This document shows, in pieces, positions 34,719 through 42,911 of a DNA stretch of 64,000 nt; position 1 is the stretch's first letter; the number at the start of each line of letters is the position of its first letter. This DNA is from TMED27 sp041397865. GTDB lineage: Bacteria > Pseudomonadota > Alphaproteobacteria > Micavibrionales > Micavibrionaceae. The notes beneath the pieces are model-generated. The model did not search any database, was not told the DNA's origin, and was given only the letters and a program-made list of their open reading frames with translations. The stretch is from NCBI GenBank assembly GCA_041397865.1, contig JAWKVT010000001.1, positions 62,001-126,000 of the forward strand, written 5' to 3'. The translations under genes were made by a program, and so were the position numbers.

Positions 34719-36652
34719 GAAAGGATGTTTGCCGCCATCAGCCCCGCCTCTTCATATTGTTTTGCCGGGTCATTGTGGTCCTGAAACGCATCCGGCAGGG
34801 TGAGGGTGCGGACTTTGAGGTTTGTCATTAAATCGTTATTGGCAAGGAACTCCAGTACAAAGCTCCCGAAACCGCCGCGCGCACCTTCCTCAATAGTGAT
34901 GAGTGTGTGGTGATTTTCGGCCAGATCGCGGATAAGGGCCTCGTCAAGCGGTTTGGCAAAACGCGCATCGGCAACGGTGGCATTAATGTCTTCGGCGGCC
35001 TTTAAGGCTTCGCCAAGGCGGGTGCCGTAGGAGAGGATGGCCACATCCTTTCCTTCGCGGATAACGCGGCCTTTGCCGATTTCGAGGATTTCGGGTTCTT
35101 GCGGGATTTCAGCGCCCGTACCTTCGCCGCGTGGATAGCGCAGCGCGATCGGCCCGTTATTATAGGAAGCCGCAGTAGCAACCATACGGGCAAGCTCCGC
35201 TTCATCGCTGGCCGCCATCAGAACAAAATTCGGCAGGCAGCCCAGATAGGCAATATCGAAGGACCCGGCATGGGTCGCGCCGTCTGCCCCGACAAGCCCG
35301 GCGCGGTCGATCATAAAACGCACAGGCAGATTCTGGATAGCCACGTCATGGATAACCTGATCGTAGGCGCGTTGCAGGAAGGTGGAGTAAATGGCGACAA
35401 AGGGCTTAAACCCCTCGGCGGCCAGCCCTCCGGCAAAGGTCACGGCGTGCTGCTCGGCGATGCCGACATCGAACATGCGCTCGGGAAATTCGCGGGCGAA
35501 CAGGTCAAGGCCTGTACCATCGGGCATCGCGGCGGTAATTCCGACAATTTTTTCATCACCTTGTGCGGCTTTGATAAGGCTTTGCGCGAAGACTTTTGTA
35601 TAGGCCGGTGCGCCTTGTTTGCCCTTGGCTTGCTCCCCGGTGATAACATCGAACTTTTTAACGCCATGCATTTTCGATGGGGAGTTTTCGGCAGGCAGAT
35701 AGCCCTTACCCTTTTGCGTCAGCGCATGGATGAGGATCGGCCCGTCATGCTCGCCATCGCGAATATTGCGCAAGATAGGCAGGAGTTGGTCGAGGTTATG
35801 CCCGTCCACAGGCCCGATATAGTAAAAGCCCATTTCCTCGAAGAACGAGCCTGTCCCCATCGCGGTACGGGCGCTTTCTTCCGCCCGTTTGGCCGCATGG
35901 CGAATGGGCGAGGGCAGGGCGTTCATCACCTTTTTGCCCGCCTCGCGCGCGCCGATATAGGCTTTCGAACTGACCAGCCGGGTCAGGTAGCGCGACATGG
36001 CCCCCACAGGCGGGGCGATAGACATTTCATTATCGTTGAGAATGACAATCAGGCGGGATTTGTTGGCCCCGGCATTGTTCATGGCTTCATAGGCCTGCCC
36101 CGCGCTCATCGCGCCATCGCCGATGACGGCGATAACGTTCTTGTTCGTTTGCGCGAGATCTGCGGCCACAGACATGCCCAGCCCGGCAGAGATGGAAGTG
36201 GAGGAATGCCCGGCCCCAAACGGATCGTATGCACTCTCCGCGCGCTTGGTAAAGCCGGACAGCCCGCCGCCTTGACGCAGCGTGTGGATGCGGTCCTTGC
36301 GCCCGGTCAGGATTTTATGCGGGTAGCATTGATGCCCGACATCCCAGATCAGGCGGTCTTCGGGGGTGTTGAAGACGGCATGGATCGCAACGGTCAGCTC
36401 AACCACACCCAGCCCCGCACCCAGATGCCCCCCGGTTTGAGAGACAGCCTCGACCGTGGCGCGGCGGAGGTCTTCGGTGAGGGCTTTTAGCTCTTCGTCG
36501 GAGAGGGGTTTGAGGTCTTCGGGGGTGTTGATGCGGGATAGCACATTATCGTCATTGCGAGGAGAGCCGTAAGGCTCGACGCGGCAATCCAGATTCTGGA
36601 TTGCTTCGCTGCCGCTCGCAATGACGGTTTTCTTTTTCGGTGCCTGTGCCAT
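34709..36652 (-). CDS. dxs: 1-deoxy-D-xylulose-5-phosphate synthase with an N-terminal palindromic insert
   Basis: A ThDP enzyme joining pyruvate and glyceraldehyde 3-phosphate, the entry step of the MEP isoprenoid pathway, 647 residues. Motifs are GHLGAGLGVVELTVAIH, VGHQCYPHKILTGR, IGDGAMSAGQAYEAMNNAG (ThDP) and DVGIAEQHAVTFAGGLA (catalytic Glu). Homologues begin with the segment INTPEDLKPLS. Here it is preceded by about 35 residues, of which residues 10-34 (IASGSEAIQNLDCRVEPYGS and on) are encoded by a 75-base palindromic element in frame. The stop codon lies within a partial copy of the same element. ispA and xseB lie close upstream, a common grouping. Confidence 0.96.
   Translation of the reverse strand: MAQAPKKKTVIASGSEAIQNLDCRVEPYGSPRNDDNVLSRINTPEDLKPLSDEELKALTEDLRRATVEAVSQTGGHLGAGLGVVELTVAIHAVFNTPEDRLIWDVGHQCYPHKILTGRKDRIHTLRQGGGLSGFTKRAESAYDPFGAGHSSTSISAGLGMSVAADLAQTNKNVIAVIGDGAMSAGQAYEAMNNAGANKSRLIVILNDNEMSIAPPVGAMSRYLTRLVSSKAYIGAREAGKKVMNALPSPIRHAAKRAEESARTAMGTGSFFEEMGFYYIGPVDGHNLDQLLPILRNIRDGEHDGPILIHALTQKGKGYLPAENSPSKMHGVKKFDVITGEQAKGKQGAPAYTKVFAQSLIKAAQGDEKIVGITAAMPDGTGLDLFAREFPERMFDVGIAEQHAVTFAGGLAAEGFKPFVAIYSTFLQRAYDQVIHDVAIQNLPVRFMIDRAGLVGADGATHAGSFDIAYLGCLPNFVLMAASDEAELARMVATAASYNNGPIALRYPRGEGTGAEIPQEPEILEIGKGRVIREGKDVAILSYGTRLGEALKAAEDINATVADARFAKPLDEALIRDLAENHHTLITIEEGARGGFGSFVLEFLANNDLMTNLKVRTLTLPDAFQDHNDPAKQYEEAGLMAANILSSL
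36551..36625. repeat. 75-base palindromic element inside dxs
   Basis: Ends 36551-36561 and 36615-36625 are perfect inverted repeats (GTCATTGCGAG/CTCGCAATGAC). An inner pair, GCAATCCAGA and TCTGGATTGC at 36584-36604, is a perfect 10-bp hairpin. The length is exactly 25 codons, so the insert keeps the frame. Confidence 0.9.
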
Positions 36653-36765
36653 GACCCGGTTGTTTTAACGCAAAGGGCGGGGAAAGGGCAAAAGGTTTTT
36701 TTGTTGATATATGAAAATGTATAGGCTATGAGGACGGGTAATACGAAAATATAAGGAGTTTTTCT

Positions 36766-37221
36766 ATGTCGAAGAAGCTAGTTATTGGAGGGAGCGCTGC
36801 AGTCGTTTCGCTTTTTGGAGCCGCTGCTTTTTTTGGTGACCAGCTTCTCCAAGAGCGTGAGGCAATGGATGAGCGGACAGCACTGATATCAGAAGCGGTT
36901 GAGCGGTTGTCTTCATCTTGCAAATTACAAGGGGAAACACCGACTTTCTGCGGCAGTGAAGATATTCCTACAAAGCCTTATGGTGCGTCCATTTTTGGTT
37001 TGGAGATGGGGGGGCAGCGTGTTGTTGTTGCGGGAAAAAAGGTGAAAGGAACTGGTTTTTTAAACGGAGAATTTGGCGAAGTATCGTGTGAGACTTTTCA
37101 ATACACAACAGTCCCACTTGCACAGGATGAAAATGCTTTTATTTCCTATGACCAGATTAATAAAAGGACAAAAGATTCTCCGGAAAATTGCAAAATGCTT
37201 TTGCAGGAGTTGGGGCTTTAA
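36766..37221 (+). CDS. Hypothetical exported or anchored protein, 151 residues
   Basis: The N-terminus MSKKLVIGGSAAVVSLFGAAAFFGDQLL is a signal peptide or membrane anchor. Four Cys follow (SSCKLQGE, TFCGSED, VSCETFQ, NCKMLLQ), an even number that would suit two disulfides outside the cytoplasm. AAGGAG precedes the ATG. No family recognised. It is an isolated plus-strand gene between dxs and ispA on the minus strand, and more AT-rich than both. Confidence 0.6.
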   Translation: MSKKLVIGGSAAVVSLFGAAAFFGDQLLQEREAMDERTALISEAVERLSSSCKLQGETPTFCGSEDIPTKPYGASIFGLEMGGQRVVVAGKKVKGTGFLNGEFGEVSCETFQYTTVPLAQDENAFISYDQINKRTKDSPENCKMLLQELGL

Positions 37222-38132
37222 GCCCGTCTTTCCAGCACATAATCGGCGAGTTCTTTGAGCATCCCGGCGCGCCCTTCGAAGGCTTTAAGGTGGCGCGCGG
37301 CCTGCCCGGCAATCATTTCGGCGCGGCTCCGCGCCGCATCCTTGCCCAGTGTTGAGACGAAGGTGGCCTTGCCCGCTTCCTCGTCTTTGCCGGTATCTTT
37401 GCCGGTGTCCTGCGGGTCGGCCTCAACGTCGAGAATGTCGTCGGTAACCTGAAACGCCAGCCCGAGATCGTGCGCATAATTGCACAGCGCCTTGCGCTGC
37501 GCCTCGCCCGCCTTGCCGAGAATGGCCCCCGCCTCGCAGGCAAAGGCCATAAGCTTACCGGTTTTCATGCGTTGCAGGCGGGAAATCTCCCCCACATCGA
37601 AATCAACATCGTCTTTCTCGGCAATCAGATCGAGCATCTGCCCGCCGCACATACCGTGCCCCCCCGCAGCCCGGGCCAGCGCGGAAACAAGCTCGCAGCG
37701 CACATGCGGATCGGGATGCGTTTCGGGATGGACCAGAACCTCAAAAGCCAGCGTCAAAAGGGCGTCCCCGGCCAGAACCGCCGTGGCCTCGTCATATTCG
37801 ATATGGACGGTCGGCTTCCCGCGGCGGAGCTTCGCATCATCCATTGCCGGAAGATCGTCATGGATCAACGAATAACAATGCGTGAACTCAATCGCCGCCG
37901 CCACGCGGCGCGAGCGCGATGTAGGAACGTTAAAAAGCGAGGCCGATTGTATGCACAAAAAAGGGCGCAAACGCTTCCCCCCGCCCAGCGTTCCATGGCG
38001 CATGGCTTCGTAGAGCTTGGCTTCGGCCAGATCGGTTTCCGGCAGGAGGCGGTCGATGGTGAGATTTACGGCCTGTGCGACTTCGTCCATGGCGGTTTGG
38101 AGTTTGGGGGAGGCTGAGCGCGGAGAAGGCAT
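37218..38132 (-). CDS. ispA: Farnesyl diphosphate synthase (polyprenyl synthetase)
   Basis: It condenses isopentenyl diphosphate with allylic diphosphates to farnesyl diphosphate for quinones and undecaprenyl carrier, 304 residues. The first Asp-rich motif is HDDLPAMDDAKLRRGKPT and the second is FQVTDDILDVEADPQD. GGGKRLRPFLC binds diphosphate. It lies between xseB and dxs, the usual alphaproteobacterial context. Chain length is inferred from similarity to IspA. Confidence 0.93.
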   Translation of the reverse strand: MPSPRSASPKLQTAMDEVAQAVNLTIDRLLPETDLAEAKLYEAMRHGTLGGGKRLRPFLCIQSASLFNVPTSRSRRVAAAIEFTHCYSLIHDDLPAMDDAKLRRGKPTVHIEYDEATAVLAGDALLTLAFEVLVHPETHPDPHVRCELVSALARAAGGHGMCGGQMLDLIAEKDDVDFDVGEISRLQRMKTGKLMAFACEAGAILGKAGEAQRKALCNYAHDLGLAFQVTDDILDVEADPQDTGKDTGKDEEAGKATFVSTLGKDAARSRAEMIAGQAARHLKAFEGRAGMLKELADYVLERRA

Positions 38133-38163
38133 GTTTGTTCCTAAATTTTTTAATTTTAATTTT

Positions 38164-38315
38164 CAACGCGAAGACACGAAGACGCGAAGCGCTTGGCACT
38201 CTTTTACGCACGAAATGATTTGTAGCATTTTTTCATCTTGTTTTGAATATGTTTTATTGTGCCTGACGGCGCGAGAAAGACGGAGACGCTTTGTGTCTTT
38301 ATGCCTTTGTGTTGG
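38164..38315. repeat. Inverted repeat of CGAAGACA units
   Basis: The left arm 38164-38190 contains CGCGAAGACACGAAGACGCG. The right arm 38288-38315 is an imperfect reverse complement. It occupies most of the 210-base gap between ispA and xseB, in which no gene is seen. Confidence 0.55.
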
Positions 38316-38342
38316 CTTTAAGGGGCTTGTTTGTTGTTTCAT

Positions 38343-38585
38343 TTATTCGCTGTCTAAAGGTTCTGTAGAAACGCTGCCGTCTTTATCGACGGTGATTTTT
38401 TCAATTTTCGCCTGCGCGTCGCGCAGCTTGGCCTCGCAATGTTTTTTCAGCGCAATGCCGCGCTCATACGCGTTGATGGAATCTTCCAGCGGGATCTGCG
38501 CCGTTTCAAGACTGCGCACAATGGCTTCGAGTTCCCCAAGCGCGTCTTCAAAGTTCAGGGTTTCAACTGGTTTAGCTTGTGTCAT
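38343..38585 (-). CDS. xseB: Exodeoxyribonuclease VII small subunit
   Basis: An 80-residue helical subunit that joins XseA to degrade single-stranded DNA. The family core is LNFEDALGELEAIVRSLETAQIPLEDSINAYERGIALKKHCEAKLRDAQAKIEKI. It is upstream of ispA and dxs in the same direction, a frequent order. A repeat element separates it from ispA. Confidence 0.93.
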   Translation of the reverse strand: MTQAKPVETLNFEDALGELEAIVRSLETAQIPLEDSINAYERGIALKKHCEAKLRDAQAKIEKITVDKDGSVSTEPLDSE

Positions 38586-38628
38586 GGCGTTGAAGTGTAT
38601 GCGAAAAAAGGTGTTTCCTCAAGGGGCT

Positions 38629-39258
38629 TTAAACCAGCCCCAGCTTTTTCTCGAGCACGCCGACGAACATATGGCCAAGGGTGATGTGCATTTCCTGAAT
38701 GCGGCCCGGATCGGTAGCGGGAACCTTGATAAGAATGTCGCAAAGGGCGGGCATTTTGCCGCCGCTTTCGCCGGTAAAGCCCACGCACGTCATGCCCATG
38801 CGCTTCGCTTTTTTAAGGCCTTTAAGGACGTTTTCGGAATTGCCCGAGGTGGACAGGCCGATGGCGACGTCGCCCTCATAGCCCAATGTACGGATCTGGC
38901 GGGAGAAAATCTCGTCAAAGCCGAAATCGTTCGCGCAAGCCGTGATGGCCGAGGCATCAAGGCTGAGTGACAAGGAGGCGATGGGGGAGCGCTCCTTATG
39001 CAGCTTGATCGACATTTCCGCAACGATATGCTGGGCGTCTGCCGCCGAGCCGCCATTGCCGAACATGATGATCTTGTTGCCGCGTTTGATGGCCGGAACT
39101 GCCGCCTCAATAAGCGCGTCGAACGCTTCGAACTGCGTTTCGAACATGTTTTGCGCAATTGAAATATGCGCATCACGCGTCGCGTCCCAATATTCGCGGG
39201 AATTAACATCACATTTCGGCTTGTGAAACTCTGGCTTTTTTGTTTTTAAATCAAACAT
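38629..39258 (-). CDS. gmhA: Phosphoheptose (sedoheptulose 7-phosphate) isomerase
   Basis: A SIS-domain enzyme converting sedoheptulose 7-phosphate to heptose 7-phosphate, the first step of ADP-heptose synthesis for lipopolysaccharide, 209 residues. Motifs are KIIMFGNGGSAADAQHIVAEM, VAIGLSTSGNSENVLKGLK and the metal-binding end MHITLGHMFVGVLE. It supports the heptosyltransferase-like gene at 3632. The lipoprotein gene ends 13 bases before it. Confidence 0.93.
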   Translation of the reverse strand: MFDLKTKKPEFHKPKCDVNSREYWDATRDAHISIAQNMFETQFEAFDALIEAAVPAIKRGNKIIMFGNGGSAADAQHIVAEMSIKLHKERSPIASLSLSLDASAITACANDFGFDEIFSRQIRTLGYEGDVAIGLSTSGNSENVLKGLKKAKRMGMTCVGFTGESGGKMPALCDILIKVPATDPGRIQEMHITLGHMFVGVLEKKLGLV

Positions 39259-39271
39259 ATCAAGAGCTTTC

Positions 39272-40135
39272 TTAAGGCGTTATATCAACCGGGCGGCCAA
39301 TATAGATTTCTTTTTGGGTTTGTTCCTGCACGTCCACCGGCGTTTTTTCAAACTCCGTTTTCTTCATCTCTTCGGCTTCGCGCAAAAGCTTGTCCTCTTC
39401 GGCTTTTCGTTTTTCCTCTTCCGCCTTTTCTATTTTTTCAGCCTCAAGGCGCAGCTTCTCTTCCTCGGCCTTGCGTTTTTCTTCCTCAGCCTTGCGTCGG
39501 GCTTCTTCTTCGCGGCGGCGCTGTTCCTCTATAATCTGCTGACGGTTATAGGCAAGCTGGTCGGGGGTGAGCTGCAAGCCGACAAGTACCTTGTATTTGG
39601 AACCCTTGTCGCGGTTTTCAAGCGGGATAATCTGGCGCATTTTTTCGGTATAGGTTTGCGTAACCTGTCCCGGAGCGTATGTCAGCGCGGCGGAAAAAAT
39701 TTCCTTGGCCAGAATTTTTCCGCTTGAGGAGGTCACGGCGACGAAAAACGGGTAGGAGAAAGATGGCTTATCCCCGGCGGAAGAACGGCCCTGCGGACCG
39801 ATCATGCCCTGAAAGTCCGCACGCAGATCGACCGTCACGCTGTTTTCATCGTAATTACAGGCGCTTTGCATATTGGCAATTTCAATCCGCGAAATCAGAT
39901 TATTTGCACTTTGATCCGCCGGATCGGTGAATTCGGACAGGGCGCTCAACTCCTCCACGGCCTCAACGCCGGGACAGTTTCCGTCATAGACGATGTCTTG
40001 CGCATATTGCTCGTCCGACTTCCCGAAGGAAGGGATGTTGAGGGACTGTATATCTTTTTGCAGGCCGTTAAAGGTCTGGCAGCCCGCCAACCCCATGGCG
40101 CACAAACTCAGCGCGAAAAATCTTAAATGTTTCAT
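39272..40135 (-). CDS. Lipoprotein with a charged coiled-coil tail
   Basis: A 287-residue predicted lipoprotein. The signal peptide ends in the lipobox GLAGC (MKHLRFFALSLCAMGLAGCQ). A globular domain covers about residues 45-195. A Glu/Lys/Arg-rich coiled coil (EEEARRKAEEEKRKAEEEKLRLEAEK, about 205-265) could span the periplasm or hold a partner. The end is VDVQEQTQKEIYIGRPVDITP. No family recognised. It lies directly before gmhA on the minus strand. Confidence 0.65.
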   Translation of the reverse strand: MKHLRFFALSLCAMGLAGCQTFNGLQKDIQSLNIPSFGKSDEQYAQDIVYDGNCPGVEAVEELSALSEFTDPADQSANNLISRIEIANMQSACNYDENSVTVDLRADFQGMIGPQGRSSAGDKPSFSYPFFVAVTSSSGKILAKEIFSAALTYAPGQVTQTYTEKMRQIIPLENRDKGSKYKVLVGLQLTPDQLAYNRQQIIEEQRRREEEARRKAEEEKRKAEEEKLRLEAEKIEKAEEEKRKAEEDKLLREAEEMKKTEFEKTPVDVQEQTQKEIYIGRPVDITP

Positions 40136-40200
40136 TTGCCGTATCCTGATGCTAGAAAACTCTACGCAGCTTAAAAGAGGCTGCCGGGCAAAGCAAGAGA

Positions 40201-41163
40201 ATGATGGAAGCTAAGGATAAACTGACAATATTACTGGCCGCGCCGCGCGGGTTTTGCGCGGGTGTGGACCGGGCCATCCGGATTGTCGAACTGGCGCTGG
40301 AGAAATACGGCGCGCCAGTGTATGTGCGCCATGAAATTGTCCATAATAAATATGTGGTGGACAACCTGAAAGCCAAAGGCGCGGTGTTTGTCGAGGAACT
40401 GGATGAGATTCCCGATGACGGGCAGCCGGTTATTTTCTCGGCCCACGGCGTGCCCAAAAGCGTCCCCGAAGATGCGCGCGCGCGCAACATGTTTTATATT
40501 GATGCCACATGCCCGCTGGTCAGCAAGGTGCATTACGGCGCGGAGCGGCATTATAAGAACGGCAACCGGATTGTCCTGATCGGCCATGCCGGGCATCCCG
40601 AGGTCATCGGCACGATGGGCCAACTGCCCGAAGGCGCGGTCGTGCTGGTGGAAACGGTGGAAGATGTCGCCGCGCTAACGCTCGATGATCCGGAAAATCT
40701 GGCCTATTCAACGCAAACTACCCTCTCGCTTAGCGACACGGCGGAGATTGTCGCCGCCCTTAAAGAAAAATTCCCCGCGATTAAAGACCCGCATAAGGAA
40801 GATATCTGCTACGCCACGACAAACCGGCAGGCTGCCGTGAAGGCGATTGCCCCGCAAAGCGATGCGGTCATCGTGATCGGCGCGCCGAACTCTTCGAACT
40901 CGAACCGTCTGGTTGAGGTCGCCGTGCAAAACGGATGCGAAAAAGCCATGCTGGTCCAACGCGCGGCGGAGATTGACTGGAACTGGCTGGGCGAAGCGAA
41001 GACGCTGGGGATCAGCGCCGGAGCCAGCGCGCCGGAGGTTCTGGTCGATGAGGTTATCGCCGCAGCGCGTGAGCGCTTTGATGTGAGCATGCGCGAGGTG
41101 GAAATACAAAAGGAAGATGTGAATTTTAAAATCCCCAAGGTGTTGAGAGAGGAAGCCGTGTGA
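40201..41163 (+). CDS. ispH: 4-hydroxy-3-methylbut-2-enyl diphosphate reductase
   Basis: A [4Fe-4S] enzyme for the last step of the MEP pathway, giving IPP and DMAPP, 320 residues. Cluster cysteines lie in LAAPRGFCAGVDRAIRIV, YIDATCPLVSKVH and EDICYATTNRQAAV. The substrate Glu/His motifs HEIVHNKYVV and FSAHGVPKSV are present. The GTG start of the next gene overlaps its stop by 4 bases. Together with dxs and ispA it serves isoprenoid synthesis. Confidence 0.96.
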   Translation: MMEAKDKLTILLAAPRGFCAGVDRAIRIVELALEKYGAPVYVRHEIVHNKYVVDNLKAKGAVFVEELDEIPDDGQPVIFSAHGVPKSVPEDARARNMFYIDATCPLVSKVHYGAERHYKNGNRIVLIGHAGHPEVIGTMGQLPEGAVVLVETVEDVAALTLDDPENLAYSTQTTLSLSDTAEIVAALKEKFPAIKDPHKEDICYATTNRQAAVKAIAPQSDAVIVIGAPNSSNSNRLVEVAVQNGCEKAMLVQRAAEIDWNWLGEAKTLGISAGASAPEVLVDEVIAAARERFDVSMREVEIQKEDVNFKIPKVLREEAV

Positions 41164-41912
41164 AAATATCAGGTGACGAGTTTTTAGCGCAGGATAAGAA
41201 GGCGATTACGCTGATCGGGATGTCGGGCGTGGGGAAGTCTTATATATCCTGCGCTCTGGCGGAGTGGGGCTGGACGAATTATTCCTGCGATTACCTGATC
41301 GGCACGAAATATCTTGGCGAGTTGATTAAAAGTGAAGGGGAGATGAGCGCGGGCAATATCGCGAATCTCTCCGATTTTGTCGGGCAATTGGGCGATGAGG
41401 CTCAAGGCGGAACGGATCTGGACGAGTTCCGCCGCCGTCAAAAGCTGTATTACGGCGCGGAGCGCGATGTGCTGCGCGATATGGGCGCGGCGCTGGAGCG
41501 CGCCGAAGGACATTTTGTTTGCGATTCCTCAGGCAGCCTGTGCGAAGTCGAGGACGAAACCGTTCTGGAAGATGTCGGGCGCAAGAGCCTGATGGTGTAT
41601 TTGAAGGTGCGTCAGGAAGGGCAGGCCGAAATTCTTAAGCGCGCGCTTGATTACCCCAAACCGCTTTATTTCCCTCCCGCCTTTCTGGATGAGCGTCTCG
41701 CCCGTTATATGGATGAATTCGAGTTGAACGATGTGCAGGACATCCACCCGGTCGAATTTCTGCGCTGGATCTTTCCGCATTTGTTTGAATCGCGCCTGCC
41801 GAAATATGAACGGCTGGCAAAAAAATACGGCGTGGTCCTGCCTTCGCACAAGGTTTGCCTAGACAGTGAAAAGGCGTTTTTCGAATGTATCGCCGGAGCG
41901 CTGGATGAGTAA
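41160..41912 (+). CDS. P-loop NTPase/kinase-like protein of unknown function
   Basis: A 250-residue protein with a Walker A motif near the N-terminus (LIGMSGVGKSYISCALAEWG), as in shikimate-kinase-like P-loop proteins. A hydrophobic strand FVCDSSGSLCEVED could carry a Walker B-type acid. The rest has no clear match (YFPPAFLDERLARYMDEFELNDVQDIHP). The start is GTG at 41160, coupled to ispH by GTGA. It overlaps rnhA by 8 bases. ATP binding is likely, the reaction unknown. Confidence 0.65.
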   Translation: MKISGDEFLAQDKKAITLIGMSGVGKSYISCALAEWGWTNYSCDYLIGTKYLGELIKSEGEMSAGNIANLSDFVGQLGDEAQGGTDLDEFRRRQKLYYGAERDVLRDMGAALERAEGHFVCDSSGSLCEVEDETVLEDVGRKSLMVYLKVRQEGQAEILKRALDYPKPLYFPPAFLDERLARYMDEFELNDVQDIHPVEFLRWIFPHLFESRLPKYERLAKKYGVVLPSHKVCLDSEKAFFECIAGALDE

Positions 41913-42339
41913 AGTCGTTCGCATTTACACAGATGGAGCATGTAGCGGAAACCCCGGCCCCGGCGGATGGGGCGCGCTTTTGCAATGGAACGGGCATGAG
42001 AAGGAACTAAGCGGCGGAGAGGCCGAAACGACAAACAACCGCATGGAAATGATGGCGGTGATTAAAGCCCTGGAAGCGGTAAAAGGCCGTCCGAAAATCG
42101 AGATCTACACCGATAGCAAATATGTCATGCAGGGAATCACCGAATGGCTGGCGGGCTGGAAAGCGCGCGGGTGGAAGACCGCAGGCAAGAAGCCGGTAAA
42201 GAATGTCGATCTGTGGCAGGAAATGGACGCCCTTGCCTCCGCGCATGATGTGACGTTTCACTGGGTCAAGGGCCATAACGGGCATCCGGAGAATGAACGC
42301 GCTGACGCGCTGGCCGTAGCGGGCATCCCGAAAAAATAA
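41905..42339 (+). CDS. rnhA: Ribonuclease HI
   Basis: It cuts RNA in RNA-DNA hybrids, 144 residues. The catalytic carboxylates are all visible: Asp in IYTDGACSGNPGPGGWG, Glu in NNRMEMMAVIKAL, Asp in IYTDSKYVM and Asp in ENERADALA. The basic loop HWVKGHNGHPENE is also present. The Met at 41905 (MSKVVRIYTDG) fits the family and overlaps the preceding gene by 8 bases, so it is the last gene of the ispH run. Confidence 0.96.
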   Translation: MSKVVRIYTDGACSGNPGPGGWGALLQWNGHEKELSGGEAETTNNRMEMMAVIKALEAVKGRPKIEIYTDSKYVMQGITEWLAGWKARGWKTAGKKPVKNVDLWQEMDALASAHDVTFHWVKGHNGHPENERADALAVAGIPKK

Positions 42340-42497
42340 GATTCGCCTTCATTCTTGTTTCTTGACGCCTTATTTTTTTACATAAAGCTTATCCACAAGG
42401 TTTCACGCGGCTTTGCACCGTTTCCCGCCGCCGTTAAGGAACCGTTAAGCTTTTCAATCATAGGCTTGGGGTAGAGCTTTTGAAGGAGGGCGCAAAG

Positions 42498-42911
42498 ATG
42501 ACACAGACAAAACCCCACGAAATCAATTTACCGCTGCCGCCGGAAATTTGCGAAGGCGCGGAGATGGAAATTTACACCAGATTTATGCGGCATTTGCGCT
42601 GCGTCCCGAACTCGCGCATGGCGATCAAGGTTTTATCCGCAATCCAGTTCACCGCCGATATGGTCGATTACAGCGATGCGCATGTTGCAAAGCTCCTTGT
42701 GGAGTTGGGCTTGCGCGCGCCAAGAATGGCGTTCCCGGCAGACTTCTTAAGATTTGCCGATCAGGCCTTGATGCGAAGCGGATGGGATGTCGGCGCGCCG
42801 GGCGCAGCGCTGTATGAATTGCGCGATTACTGGAACGCCCATGGGGAAGATAGGTTTGCCGGGTTTAAACGTGATTATCCGCTGCGCAGTGAAGAAGGCG
42901 CGTTTGCCTAA
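42498..42911 (+). CDS. Hypothetical protein, 137 residues
   Basis: A soluble helical protein without signal peptide: MEIYTRFMRHLRCVPNSRMAIKVL, VDYSDAHVAKLLVELGLRAPRMAFPADFLRFADQAL. A strong ribosome site (GAAGGAGG, 42482-42489) fixes the ATG at 42498. No family recognised. It is convergent with the penicillin-binding protein gene, with a 4-base overlap. Confidence 0.65.
   Translation: MTQTKPHEINLPLPPEICEGAEMEIYTRFMRHLRCVPNSRMAIKVLSAIQFTADMVDYSDAHVAKLLVELGLRAPRMAFPADFLRFADQALMRSGWDVGAPGAALYELRDYWNAHGEDRFAGFKRDYPLRSEEGAFA

Noticed and set aside
34581..34784. 67-codon frame over the CACCAAG repeat and dxs end
   Set aside because: It is made of repeat sequence and the antisense of dxs; no independent coding evidence.
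35099..36490. 463-codon plus-strand frame antisense to dxs
   Set aside because: Shadow of dxs; no motifs and no ribosome site.
42389..42397. Perfect DnaA-box consensus TTATCCACA between rnhA and the next gene
   Set aside because: A single 9-base match is expected about once per 130 kb per strand by chance; there is no cluster, no AT-rich unwinding region and no origin genes nearby.
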